This document shows, piece after piece, positions 1-8,108 of a DNA stretch of 64,000 nt. The stretch's first letter is position 1. Every line of letters begins with the position of its first letter. Below the pieces are notes generated by a model. The model saw only the letters and a list, made by a program, of their open reading frames with translations, did no database searches and had not been told where the DNA came from. The stretch lies in the NCBI GenBank assembly GCA_965223585.1, contig CBDCWW010000022.1, positions 434,001 through 498,000 of the forward strand. Direction: 5' to 3'. The position numbers were made by a program, and so were the translations under genes. Origin of the DNA: CBDCVN01 sp965223585 (GTDB lineage: Bacteria; Deinococcota; Deinococci; Deinococcales; Trueperaceae).

Positions 1-208
1 ATCAGAGAATTCCATAATATGATTATATCATTCAGCTCGTTCTTTTATCCACTCTTCTCAAATTTCCTGTGTGAATTTCGTTGAGAATTCCATCGAAGGT
101 GAGGTGTTTGTTTACTCGAGCCACCAAAACTGGGACTCTTTATCGTATCTTGCAAGCTGCTATGTAATATGACAAGAAGCATTTAAATGATTAAGGAAAA
201 AAGATATG

Positions 209-217
209 TGTTATAGT
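209..217 (+). promoter_or_regulatory. Candidate promoter of cas6
   Basis: An extended -10 element (TG-T-TATAGT) lies about 54 bases before the cas6 start. I see only a weak -35 region about 15 bases upstream. Nothing else in bases 1-270 looks like a gene. This would be the promoter of cas6 and the front of the cas locus. Confidence 0.4.
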
Positions 218-270
218 AGAGGTAATGTTACATGAGTTAAGTTATGGTTTAAAAAGGCAAGGCCTAGATT

Positions 271-1026
271 ATGCGTATTCAAATCACTCTTTATTCTTCT
301 CAAAAAATATCCTTACCTCTTGATAGTTATATGCAAAGCCTACAGGGCTTGATATATAACAACTTAGAACCGAATTTAGCAAAATGGTTGCATGGTGAAG
401 CTTATGCATATGCCAAACGCACTTTTAAAATGCTTACTTTCTCTCGTTTGAAGGGGGAGTATAAGCTTGACCTAAAAAACAAACGTATAACTTTTAGTAG
501 TCCTGTTTCTTTTAAATTAGCTAGTTACAATACAGATGTCCTTAGCTCTTTTGCTGAGCATCTTTTAAAAAGTCCTAGCTTACGCCTTGGCAGTCATGAG
601 TGTCAGGTATCTGGTGTTGAAGTTCTTAAAAAGCCTGAGCTGGATTATAGTAAACCTATTCGTGTTAAAGCACTGAGTCCCATAACTGTTTACAGCACAC
701 TTGCTCATGCTGATGGGCGAAAGAAAACCTACTATTACAATCCACAGGAACAGGAATGGGGTGAGATGATATTGCAGAATTTAGTTCGTAAGGTTGGGGC
801 GCTCGAGTGGGAAGAAGACCCCAATAAAGCCCTTGAAGGTGCTTATATGCGACTAGTAAAGTCAAATAACAAAGACCGCAAAATAATCAAGTATAAAAAT
901 TTTGTGATTTTGGCTTGGATGGGGGTTTATGAAATGAAGTTGCCCCAACCGTATTTTGAGCTTGCTTATGATGTGGGGGTGGGGGCGAAGAATGCTCAGG
1001 GGTTTGGGATGTTGGAAATAATCTAA
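271..1026 (+). CDS. cas6: Cas6 family CRISPR repeat endoribonuclease
   Basis: This is the RNase that cuts the CRISPR transcript inside each repeat and leaves the 8-base 5' handle on crRNAs. The protein has 251 residues, usual for Cas6. The C-terminus holds the glycine-rich RNA-binding loop (G-V-G-A-K-N-A-Q-G-F-G, about residues 236-246). A histidine in WLHGEAY (H41) sits where the family general base is normally found. The gene is first in the cas locus and is separated from cas8 by 495 bases that hold two candidate small RNAs rather than a gene. It would process both the long array and the lone degenerate repeat at 1112-1142. The family call is firm; the catalytic residue is inferred from position. 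Confidence 0.93.
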   Translation: MRIQITLYSSQKISLPLDSYMQSLQGLIYNNLEPNLAKWLHGEAYAYAKRTFKMLTFSRLKGEYKLDLKNKRITFSSPVSFKLASYNTDVLSSFAEHLLKSPSLRLGSHECQVSGVEVLKKPELDYSKPIRVKALSPITVYSTLAHADGRKKTYYYNPQEQEWGEMILQNLVRKVGALEWEEDPNKALEGAYMRLVKSNNKDRKIIKYKNFVILAWMGVYEMKLPQPYFELAYDVGVGAKNAQGFGMLEII

Positions 1027-1075
1027 GGAATAAATTTTTAGAAAATGGCAAACTCCCTCTTATTTGTGCTAAATT

Positions 1076-1104
1076 TTGGTTTAGAATGTCAACTTTTGTA
1101 TAAA
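1076..1104 (+). promoter_or_regulatory. Candidate promoter of the CreA-like RNA
   Basis: A -35 like TTGGTT (1076-1081) is separated by 17 bases from a -10 TATAAA (1099-1104). This places transcription start near 1111, at the first base of the degenerate CRISPR repeat. The spacing is ideal and the placement argues that the repeat is transcribed on its own. Confidence 0.5.
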
Positions 1105-1110
1105 ACAGCA

Positions 1111-1190
1111 AGTTTTTTAATGTACCTATAAGGAATAGAAATTATGTTGCTGTGTTGTTAATGCAAGAGTTGATTTCTTTTGACTAAAAA
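1111..1190 (+). ncRNA. CreA-like RNA: lone degenerate CRISPR repeat plus guide
   Basis: Bases 1113-1142 match the 30-base CRISPR repeat of this locus at 24 of 30 positions, including the core GTACCTA-AAGGAAT. They end in ATAGAAAT where the crRNA handle is ATTGAAAC. The sequence that follows as spacer (from 1143) matches 1198-1223 on the same strand, ungapped, at 20 of 26 positions. Mismatches fall at 6, 10, 12, 13, 23 and 24, so seed positions 1-5 and 7-9 are all paired and position 6, which type I effectors flip out, is a mismatch. This is the architecture of CreA, the antitoxin RNA of CreTA modules known from type I-B loci between cas6 and cas8. It would guide Cascade to the promoter at 1220-1249. 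I see no second degenerate repeat downstream. The 3' end is not defined. Confidence 0.7.
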
Positions 1191-1194
1191 CTTG

Positions 1195-1249
1195 CCGTAT
1201 GTAGCTTTAATGTTAATGCTTGACAAATACCTTAAACTTAGATTAGTCT
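1195..1249 (+). promoter_or_regulatory. Promoter of the tRNA-like RNA, overlapped by the CreA-like target
   Basis: A perfect -35 TTGACA (1220-1225) is followed after 18 bases by TAGTCT (1244-1249), a weak -10; transcription would begin near 1256. The guide match of the CreA-like RNA covers 1198-1223, so a bound Cascade would cover the -35 box. The bases just before the match read CCG (1195-1197), which would be the PAM. Cascade repression of this promoter is inferred from the match and from known CreTA modules. Confidence 0.6.
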
Positions 1250-1255
1250 TTATAA

Positions 1256-1369
1256 ATAAGTGAAGCTTGGTATTACACCAAGCTCAAGTTAAGTAATGGG
1301 GCCAGTAGCGGGTACGTGGCTGCCGTCCTAAAGCAAAACACATGGGTTCAACTCCCATTGGCTCCACCA
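1256..1369 (+). ncRNA. CreT candidate: tRNA-like RNA with alanine-type acceptor, no anticodon arm
   Basis: After a 7-bp hairpin (1264-1270 with 1278-1284) the transcript folds as a tRNA mimic at 1298-1369. It has a 7-bp acceptor stem (1298-1304 with 1359-1365), a perfect 5-bp T arm (1342-1346 with 1354-1358) with loop TTCAACT, discriminator A1366 and an encoded CCA. The third acceptor pair is G1300:U1363, equivalent to G3:U70, the alanine identity pair also used by tmRNA. A 5-bp D-like hairpin (1305-1309 with 1319-1323) is followed by an unpaired 18-base linker where the anticodon arm should be. The RNA is 72 bases long and cannot decode. Its place under a CreA-matched promoter suggests the toxin of a CreTA pair, perhaps tying up AlaRS, EF-Tu or ribosomes. 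A mini-ORF (ATG at 1296, MGPVAGTWLPS) overlaps it. A decayed tRNA is the main alternative. Confidence 0.6.
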
Positions 1370-1521
1370 AATTATAGAAGCTATTTTAGGCTTTCATCTG
1401 TGGTCAGTCAATAATGTTATTATTCCACTAGGTTAAGAGTTTAATTTTAGTTGTTAGAAGGTAGATTGGATAATTAATAACTTGAGTCTCTTTAAGGTTT
1501 AGGAATAAAGGTACTAATAAA

Positions 1522-2880
1522 ATGTTCAAAAACCAAACAGATTGGTTTACTACAGGCAACCCATTTGTAGATATGGGACAGGAAATGATGGCAGCATTAG
1601 CTGACGTTGATGAAGTAAAAGATTTAAATATTGATAATGTAAAACCTTTACTATTAAGGCTAGTTGATATTTACATGCAGGCAGATTGGCGTAAAAGTTT
1701 ACAAACGGTTTTCCCTAATTCGAAACTAATTAATCCATCAATCAAAAACCATCGTGAGGCCTACTCAACACTACTGAAGGATTGGTTTAAACTACTTTCT
1801 TCAAATGAAAGAAGCCTATCGGTACCATGTGCTATCTCTGGGAAATCTGCTCAGGTATATTTAAGCAAAGTTTACTTACCTATGAGTGATTTTGGTGGTG
1901 GTAACTTTCAATCGGCAAACGAAGAGGGTGTACCAGTAAGTGCCTCAGTAGCTTTAGCTTTGCAATTTTTTCCTCTTGGCTTAGTTAAAATTGGGAAAAT
2001 GCTTGCCCTGCCACAGTTTAGTAATGATAATGCCCAATATAAATGGGCAGAGGATTGTTACAAGTATGTAGAAGAAAATGAAACTACAGAGTTGGGGGGT
2101 GTTCGAGATACTGGCACATTCCGAGCTGTTAATGCTTTTTTCACACTTATTGAACGACTGTTGCGCAAAAATCAGGATATTGTAAGTAGCAGTGTAACTC
2201 TTTATTTATTTAATAACTTTAATCAGGTTAATTACAAAGCTGCATCTGAGATTTACTACATGCCTGCTCGAGTATTCAACTTCATTCGCCTTGCTATGAC
2301 TCAAACACTTCAAGGTGCTTGGCAAACAGTTGTGAGACGTGGTTACATTTATAAGAAAGATAATGTTGATGATAATGAATTGCAAAAATACAGCAATTTG
2401 GTGTATTCAAATCTTCTAGCTGGTAAGTCAATTAGTGGATTCTTTACAGATAGGAAAAAACATTGCCCTATTGTCAGAGGTGAGGTTGGTTGGAAACTCT
2501 ACAAAAGTTATTTAATGGAGGTGCAAGGAATGAACCAACAACGTTTAGAAAGTTTGCGCAGTTTGGGAGACCGACTAGCGCCACTTATACAGAGTAAAAA
2601 GAAGCGCCTTTTGAGGCTCGAGCGGGCCAATTCAAGAGGCGAATTAACAGGCATTTTATATAGGCTTACAAAAGATTCAGCAGCGGCAGGTAAAGGTACA
2701 CCTTTAATTACCTTTGATCAGCTTGTAAGTGATGTATTTCCACACGATATGCAGTACAGCGATTGGCGAGAGGTTAAGTACCTTTTGCTCTTTCGTGTAT
2801 ATGAACAACTTTTTGATGAATTAAAAGATGACCCTGAAATGAATACAGATGATGATATCGAGGAGGAACAAGATGGATAA
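1522..2880 (+). CDS. cas8: Type I-B Cascade large subunit, Cas8b1/Cst1-like
   Basis: This is probably the large subunit of Cascade, which reads the PAM and recruits Cas3. I call it from overall resemblance to Cst1 proteins, from its length of 452 residues and from its position before cas7-cas5-cas3. A lone C103 in PCAISGK sits where some Cas8 proteins have a zinc finger, so no complete metal site is visible. The C-terminus is strongly acidic (DDDIEEE). Its stop codon overlaps the cas7 start by 8 bases, which indicates translational coupling. The sequence ahead of the ATG lacks a strong Shine-Dalgarno site. Large subunits diverge quickly, so the family call rests partly on context. Confidence 0.85.
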   Translation: MFKNQTDWFTTGNPFVDMGQEMMAALADVDEVKDLNIDNVKPLLLRLVDIYMQADWRKSLQTVFPNSKLINPSIKNHREAYSTLLKDWFKLLSSNERSLSVPCAISGKSAQVYLSKVYLPMSDFGGGNFQSANEEGVPVSASVALALQFFPLGLVKIGKMLALPQFSNDNAQYKWAEDCYKYVEENETTELGGVRDTGTFRAVNAFFTLIERLLRKNQDIVSSSVTLYLFNNFNQVNYKAASEIYYMPARVFNFIRLAMTQTLQGAWQTVVRRGYIYKKDNVDDNELQKYSNLVYSNLLAGKSISGFFTDRKKHCPIVRGEVGWKLYKSYLMEVQGMNQQRLESLRSLGDRLAPLIQSKKKRLLRLERANSRGELTGILYRLTKDSAAAGKGTPLITFDQLVSDVFPHDMQYSDWREVKYLLLFRVYEQLFDELKDDPEMNTDDDIEEEQDG

Positions 2881-3946
2881 GGCACATTTAACAGTTAATG
2901 GATTTATGCTTATTGATGCACCCCACTCTGCACTAAATATGCTTGGGCAAGAAGAAGGTGCAGCCACTGATAATCAAGTTGTAGTGAAAAGTATAGAACG
3001 TTCAGGGAAACACTATCCTTATGTTTCAGCACAGGCTCTACGCTATTGGTGGCGTCAAGCTCTTGAAACAGAGCAAAATTGGGAAATGTCACCTATTGAA
3101 AGGGAAAAGAAGATTGCCTTTACACAAGCACAGCCTTGGCAATACCCTGATGATGATGTTTTTGGTTATATGCGAGCACAAGCTGAGCAAGTACCCGATA
3201 TTGACAAAAAAACAGGTGAGCCAAAGAAAGATGAGCAGGGCAAAATCATTACAAAGAAGGGCAAGAATATTACGCTTACTCGAGTAAGTCCACTTAAATG
3301 CAGCCCCTTGGTTTCTGTTTCTCCCCAGCGTCCTACTCGTGATTTTGGAACAATGAGCCGCCATGAAGGTGATCCTGTACCTTATGAACGGCAATTTTAC
3401 TCAGCAATACTTAAAAGTATTTTTTCTCTTGATTTAACAGCACTAGGATGTTTTGAACAGTCCAACAAAACAGGATTCCAAAACATAAGTGAAGCAGGAT
3501 TAACCTTGGCAAAGGAAACAGGTGCTACTATAAACGATAAAATAGCTATTTTGCCTTTGCAAGAACGTCAGAAACGTGCGAAAGATACTATTTCTGTATT
3601 ACCTTATTTAGTAGGTGGTGCAAATCAAACTTTACATCTTACCGATGTAACACCCAAATTAGTTATTCTTACAGTGCTTCGTGGTGGTAATCACTTGTTT
3701 ATGAATGTTGTCAAAGATGATAGAGGGCGTGCAGTTGTCCACATAGATGCCTTAAAGGAAATTCTCAAAGCTTATAAAAAAAGACTAGCTACAGATGTAT
3801 TTATTGGCAGGCGCACAGGCTTTATGGATGAGCAAGCAGAAGCACTAAGTAATTTGAATGGTGAGGGAATGCCCACTGTACATGTTTATGAACTCAACGA
3901 GGCTATCACAAAATTTACAGAAGTGATGGTTGAAACCATCAAATGA
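2873..3946 (+). CDS. cas7: Cas7/Cst2 (DevR family) Cascade backbone
   Basis: Cas7 copies form the backbone that holds the crRNA spacer. The start chosen is the ATG at 2873 because AGGAGG (2861-2866) precedes it by six bases; an in-frame ATG at 2849 lies before that site. The product has 357 residues. The N-terminus (LTVNGFMLIDAP, then a stretch around YVSAQALRYWWR) is typical of the Cst2/DevR branch. A lysine-rich segment near residues 100-115 looks like a flexible RNA-binding insertion. It overlaps cas8 by 8 bases and is followed after 12 bases by cas5. Confidence 0.9.
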   Translation: MDKAHLTVNGFMLIDAPHSALNMLGQEEGAATDNQVVVKSIERSGKHYPYVSAQALRYWWRQALETEQNWEMSPIEREKKIAFTQAQPWQYPDDDVFGYMRAQAEQVPDIDKKTGEPKKDEQGKIITKKGKNITLTRVSPLKCSPLVSVSPQRPTRDFGTMSRHEGDPVPYERQFYSAILKSIFSLDLTALGCFEQSNKTGFQNISEAGLTLAKETGATINDKIAILPLQERQKRAKDTISVLPYLVGGANQTLHLTDVTPKLVILTVLRGGNHLFMNVVKDDRGRAVVHIDALKEILKAYKKRLATDVFIGRRTGFMDEQAEALSNLNGEGMPTVHVYELNEAITKFTEVMVETIK

Positions 3947-3958
3947 CAGGTTAATAAC

Positions 3959-4606
3959 ATGCATGTTTATCGTGTTGTGCTCACTGGTTGGGTTACATCT
4001 TTTCGTCATCCCCAGCTAGTAACAGGAATGCAGCCCTCTTTGCCTTTGCCACCTCCTAGCACAATTTATGGTTTGGTGTCAGCAGTAGTAGGGTATTGGA
4101 TTAACCCTGAAGATTGTCCTCTTGCTTATGTTTTTCATTCAGAGGGAAAAGCTAAAGATTTAGAAAGCATTTATCAATTCAGTAAAAGTAATATTGCTAA
4201 AAGTAACGTGATAATGCGAGAGTGGCTTACAGATTGGCAGCTCTGGCTTTATTTTACAGATCGTAAATTGGCAGAAAGTTTTGGGGCCCCTGTGTTTCCA
4301 CTTATTTTAGGAAGACAACAAGAACTAGCGCATGTGGTAACAGAAACAAGTGGTCAAGTTTTTCAAGAAGTTGACCTCAAGCAAACCCCGACAACACTTG
4401 TTGGCACGGTTGTTCCCTTTCCTTTTGGAGACACCGCAGGAATGGTGATGGCTCTTCCTCTCGCTATGTCACCAGATTTGCCTCGCCAAGCTATAGGGGT
4501 TCGTCCTTGGTTGCTTATCAAAGAGCCTTCTAAAATAAATCACGAAAATGTATTCCATGACCCTCAACTAGAGCAAGGTGTTTATTTTATTGGTGGGCGT
4601 AATTAA
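3959..4606 (+). CDS. cas5: Cas5t, Cascade subunit that caps the crRNA 5' handle
   Basis: Cas5 binds the 5' handle of the crRNA. The protein has 215 residues. The N-terminal RAMP strand (VYRVVLTGWVTSFRHP) and the segment LPLPPPSTIYGLVSAVVGYW are characteristic of Cas5 of the Tneap branch. The stop and the next start share one base (TAATG at 4604-4608), so cas3 is translationally coupled to it. No unusual feature is seen. Confidence 0.92.
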   Translation: MHVYRVVLTGWVTSFRHPQLVTGMQPSLPLPPPSTIYGLVSAVVGYWINPEDCPLAYVFHSEGKAKDLESIYQFSKSNIAKSNVIMREWLTDWQLWLYFTDRKLAESFGAPVFPLILGRQQELAHVVTETSGQVFQEVDLKQTPTTLVGTVVPFPFGDTAGMVMALPLAMSPDLPRQAIGVRPWLLIKEPSKINHENVFHDPQLEQGVYFIGGRN

Positions 4607-6936
4607 TGTTGCTTGCAAAATCCAAGCCAGAACGCTCACTTTTACACCATACTCTTGATGTAGCTACAATGGCTCAACAATATACTAAGCAGTGGACACA
4701 TCTAGCTGACTTCATTAATGATGAGTATCTTTTTGATGATTTAATTCTTGCTGCTCTTTTACATGATTTAGGTAAAGCCGCAAGTGGTTTTCAATCTATT
4801 TTAAAAGGAAAAGCAGACGATTCTTGGCGGCATTACCGTCATGAAATCCTTTCAGCAGCTCTGGCAGCTACTCTGTCTCATTCACAACGTAGGCAAGATT
4901 TACTTCTGGCTATTATGACGCATCACATGGGATTGAACGATGAGCTAGGCGCAAATCGAGCACTGATTTGCTACGATCCCCAAGTTGATATATCAACACC
5001 TTTTAGTGAACGATTAGAGCAGCTCAAGCCATATTGGAATGAGCTAAAGGCCCTAATAGAAAAACTTAAAGGTTATGGCTCAAAGAATATGGATTGGCCT
5101 CAGTTGCCTAATGAACCGCTCGAGCTACCAGACCCATTTAAAGCTCTTAGAGAATCACAAGAATCTCAACCTTCACGCCGTTCAAGAAGGAACAGGCAAA
5201 AGAATTTGCCACTTAGGCAGATATTTTTACGAGGATTATTAGTTGGTGCTGATCATCTTGCCAGTGCTGCTGTAACAGATGCAAATGCAAAGAACAGCAA
5301 TATCGTGTCACAGTTACCTAAGCTCCGTTCAATTACACCAGAAGTATTTCCATTTGAACTTAATGACCATCAAAAAGCATGTGCCCAAACAAAAGGATCA
5401 ATATTTTTAAATGCTCCTACGGGCAGTGGGAAAACTGAGGCGTCTCTGCTATGGATGCAAATAAATCAACCTTCAACAGGTTTAAGACATGTGTTTTATG
5501 GATTACCATTCACAGCAAGTATTAACGCCATGTACCACCGCCTTAGAAGTGAATCATTATTTGGTGATAGTGCTGTTTCTTTGCTGCATGGGCGCTCGAG
5601 TTATTTTACTTACCGTTGGTTGTGCGAAAGCGACTCTAATGTTGATCCTAAGAAAGCAAGTAAAGTGGCTAGTGCATTACGTCAACAAACCAAAGAGCTT
5701 TACTACCCCATAAAAGTTTTGACACCGCATCAAATTCTGATGGCGTTTTTAGGTGTAAAGGGCTGGGAAAAAAGTCTTTGCGAGTACACTGGTGGACTTT
5801 TTATTCTTGATGAAATTCATGCTTATGACCCTAAGTTTACAGGCTTACTATTTGAAGTTTTACGTAGGCTCACACAAGAACTTGCTGCAAAAGTATGTAT
5901 TATGTCAGCAACCTTTCCTACTCTACTTAAAAAGGTTTTAGTTGAATATATTGGTGATGTGACAGATGTAACCCTTAAACCCAATGAACGCAATAAATAC
6001 AATCGTCATTTTATAGAAGTGGTTGAGGGTAATATTGAAGATTATTTGTCAGAAATAATAGAAAAGCTAGATCAAGGTTTGCGTGTTTTGGTAGTGCTTA
6101 ATACTGTAAAGGGTGCTATGGCATGTTTTGATGCACTTAGAAATAGTGCTAAAAATGCTTGTCTTATTCATGGGCGATTAATTCTCAAAGATCGTCAAAA
6201 TGCTGAGATGCGTTTGAGTAATAAAGATAATCTTGTTGATTTGTTAGTTGGTACACAAGCCATAGAGGTTTCTCTTGACGTGGATTTTGATGTACTCTAT
6301 AGTGACCCTGCACCACTTGATGCCCTTCTACAACGCTTTGGGCGTGTTAATCGTAAACCGCTACATAAGCTCGAGCATTTACCCTCTAATGTTCGTTATC
6401 GTGAGGTGATTGTATGCCAATCACAATGGTCAGACACACCTGCCATTTATGACCGTACTGATGCTGGTAAACGCCTTATTAGAAGAACTCTTGAAACTTT
6501 ACCAAAGAGTGAAATACTTTCAGAAACAAGTATAGGTGAAATGATAGATACTGTTTATGATAAGGAGCAACTTCAAAGCTTTTTAGAAATTGCCAACAAA
6601 AAAACTGCTCAATTAAAGAAATTGATTGATAGGCTCGAGCCCGGCAATGAAAAACCTTTCGATGAAAATGACATTTTGGATATTGACAGCATTCCTATTG
6701 TCCCAAGTTGCTTTAGTAAAGAGCACAAGCAATGTATAGAAAGTAAACGCTTCTTTGATGCGCAAGATTTCCAATTTAGCATTTCAACAGGTCGTTATCA
6801 TGCTCTTAAAAGTAAAGCACAAATTCAAGATGAAATTATAAATGGTCAAAAATTCTACTATGGGCAATTTGCTTATGAAGAAGGTATTGGTCCCAATTTT
6901 GATGTTGTGGAACATATGGAGGCAGAGATTTGGTAG
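4606..6936 (+). CDS. cas3: Cas3 HD nuclease-helicase
   Basis: Cas3 is recruited by DNA-bound Cascade, unwinds the target and degrades it. The 776-residue protein has the N-terminal HD domain (H14/H15, H53-D54 in LLHDLGKA, later THH) fused to a superfamily 2 helicase. Helicase motifs are Walker A APTGSGKT (about residue 270), DEIH (about 402), SAT (about 433), and the C-terminal Q-R-F-G-R-V-N-R motif VI. All catalytic motifs look intact. It overlaps cas5 by one base and cas4 by seven bases, so it is in the middle of a tight operon. Confidence 0.96.
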   Translation: MLLAKSKPERSLLHHTLDVATMAQQYTKQWTHLADFINDEYLFDDLILAALLHDLGKAASGFQSILKGKADDSWRHYRHEILSAALAATLSHSQRRQDLLLAIMTHHMGLNDELGANRALICYDPQVDISTPFSERLEQLKPYWNELKALIEKLKGYGSKNMDWPQLPNEPLELPDPFKALRESQESQPSRRSRRNRQKNLPLRQIFLRGLLVGADHLASAAVTDANAKNSNIVSQLPKLRSITPEVFPFELNDHQKACAQTKGSIFLNAPTGSGKTEASLLWMQINQPSTGLRHVFYGLPFTASINAMYHRLRSESLFGDSAVSLLHGRSSYFTYRWLCESDSNVDPKKASKVASALRQQTKELYYPIKVLTPHQILMAFLGVKGWEKSLCEYTGGLFILDEIHAYDPKFTGLLFEVLRRLTQELAAKVCIMSATFPTLLKKVLVEYIGDVTDVTLKPNERNKYNRHFIEVVEGNIEDYLSEIIEKLDQGLRVLVVLNTVKGAMACFDALRNSAKNACLIHGRLILKDRQNAEMRLSNKDNLVDLLVGTQAIEVSLDVDFDVLYSDPAPLDALLQRFGRVNRKPLHKLEHLPSNVRYREVIVCQSQWSDTPAIYDRTDAGKRLIRRTLETLPKSEILSETSIGEMIDTVYDKEQLQSFLEIANKKTAQLKKLIDRLEPGNEKPFDENDILDIDSIPIVPSCFSKEHKQCIESKRFFDAQDFQFSISTGRYHALKSKAQIQDEIINGQKFYYGQFAYEEGIGPNFDVVEHMEAEIW

Positions 6937-7442
6937 AGGATGTTCATTTCACTGGCTCAGTTTACTATAATTACATTATTTGCTCTCGCAAAGCTTGGCT
7001 CATGCAACATCAGATTGATCCCGAACAAGAATATGATTTGCTGGATTTAGGTAGACTTAATCAAGAAGAGCATTACAAACGTGCAGATAAAGAACTTGAA
7101 CTTCCCGGAATCAAAGTTGATCTAGTACGTCGCGAAGGGGATGAACTTGTAATTGGCGAGATCAAAAAATCCTCTATAGGACAAGATGCTAGCATAATGC
7201 AGCTTGTTTATTATTTGAGTTGTTTAGAAGAGAAAGGCATGAAAGCTAGGGGTGAGGTACTAATTCCTAAAGAGCGAAAAAAGATACCTGTAGTATTGGA
7301 TGAGGAAGCTCGAGCAAAACTTGTCAAAGCAACTAACGAGATAAGAGAGCTTTTACTTAAGCCACGTCCTCCTAAGGCTACTTGGATTAGCTATTGTTCT
7401 AGCTGTGCCTACAGCGAGTTTTGTTGGAGTGGTGAATTATAG
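6930..7442 (+). CDS. cas4: Cas4 Fe-S exonuclease of spacer acquisition
   Basis: Cas4 trims prespacers and helps set PAM choice and orientation. The 170-residue protein has one N-terminal cysteine (C18) and three C-terminal cysteines (C156, C159, C165) that would hold a 4Fe-4S cluster. Between them is a RecB-type nuclease core with GEIKKSS. The start is a TTG at 6930 inside the end of cas3, supported by GGAGG at 6918-6922; no in-frame ATG is suitable. The last six bases overlap the end of the antisense mazF-like gene, so the two genes converge. Confidence 0.92.
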   Translation: MVEDVHFTGSVYYNYIICSRKAWLMQHQIDPEQEYDLLDLGRLNQEEHYKRADKELELPGIKVDLVRREGDELVIGEIKKSSIGQDASIMQLVYYLSCLEEKGMKARGEVLIPKERKKIPVVLDEEARAKLVKATNEIRELLLKPRPPKATWISYCSSCAYSEFCWSGEL

Positions 7443-7775
7443 TGCTAGATGCTCTCGCAAACGTATATCAAGTTCTTGCATAAGGTCTTCAGGAACATGA
7501 CCCAAAACCTTGGTTACTCGCAGCTTACTAATATGCCGAAGTAAGTGGACTTGTGCTTTGCTGTCATGCTCAAGTCCAGTTCGATTAACAGACAATAGCA
7601 ATTCATGAGGGTAGAGACGCTCGAGATTAGTGGTTAGTGGTATAACAACAATCACTGGAGCAACATCATTGGCAATGTTGTTGGTTACAACAATGGCAGG
7701 GCGTTGTGCAGCAGCTTCATGTTTTTGTGAAGGATCAAAATTGGCAAAGATAATATCACCACGTCTGAAAATCAT
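7437..7775 (-). CDS. MazF/PemK-type endoribonuclease toxin
   Basis: The 112-residue protein begins FRRGDIIFANFDPS and continues with EAAAQRPAIVVTNN, the two hallmark segments of the PemK/MazF fold, whose members cut mRNA. It lies 2 bases after a ribbon-helix-helix antitoxin gene on the same strand, giving a normal antitoxin-first module. It is antisense to the cas genes and meets the end of cas4 tail to tail. Its placement inside the cas locus could make loss of the locus costly, but that is inference. Confidence 0.9.
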   Translation of the reverse strand: MIFRRGDIIFANFDPSQKHEAAAQRPAIVVTNNIANDVAPVIVVIPLTTNLERLYPHELLLSVNRTGLEHDSKAQVHLLRHISKLRVTKVLGHVPEDLMQELDIRLREHLAL

Positions 7776-7777
7776 CC

Positions 7778-8023
7778 TTAGCCTTCCTCTATCATTTCTA
7801 AAGTTTCTTTAAGTCCAGAATCTACTAGTGGATCTAGATTCTTTGCGTATTCCTCTGCCAATGCACGATAGCCAGCCTCGAGTTCTTTTTCCCGTAAAAG
7901 CTTTAGGGCCAAAGTCAGTACCTCACTGCGAGTTGTTAAACTATGTGCTTCCTTATATTGGTCAGCATAGCTCAAAATTTCAGCAGGAAGGCTCACAGTT
8001 ACTTTTTGATTTGAAGTACTCAT
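7778..8023 (-). CDS. Ribbon-helix-helix antitoxin of the MazF-like toxin
   Basis: The 81-residue protein has an N-terminal ribbon-helix-helix DNA-binding segment (QKVTVSLPAEILSYADQ) and an acidic C-terminal part likely to bind the toxin. The pair should be repressed by the antitoxin. A -10-like TATAAT read on the minus strand lies at 8030-8035, only about 7 bases from the ATG, so the message may be nearly leaderless. A second -10-like site (8048-8053) would give a short leader. The gene is divergent from cas1. Confidence 0.85.
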   Translation of the reverse strand: MSTSNQKVTVSLPAEILSYADQYKEAHSLTTRSEVLTLALKLLREKELEAGYRALAEEYAKNLDPLVDSGLKETLEMIEEG

Positions 8024-8108
8024 TGCTCAATTATATTCTATTTGGGAAGTATAATCTAGCTATCTATTTTAGCTTATAAATTTTACATCTATAGCTATGA
8101 ACAATTAC

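Noticed and set aside
1179..1197. A second degenerate repeat after the CreA-like guide
   Set aside because: Only CTAAAAAC (complement of the repeat start) is visible, in the wrong orientation and too short.
1298..1369. An ordinary tRNA-Ala gene
   Set aside because: The anticodon arm is missing; only 20 bases lie between the 3-bp D stem of a standard fold and the T arm, and they do not pair.
1298..1369. A tmRNA
   Set aside because: The 3' end resembles tmRNA, but there is no tag frame, no pseudoknots and no room for them; the molecule is 72 bases long.
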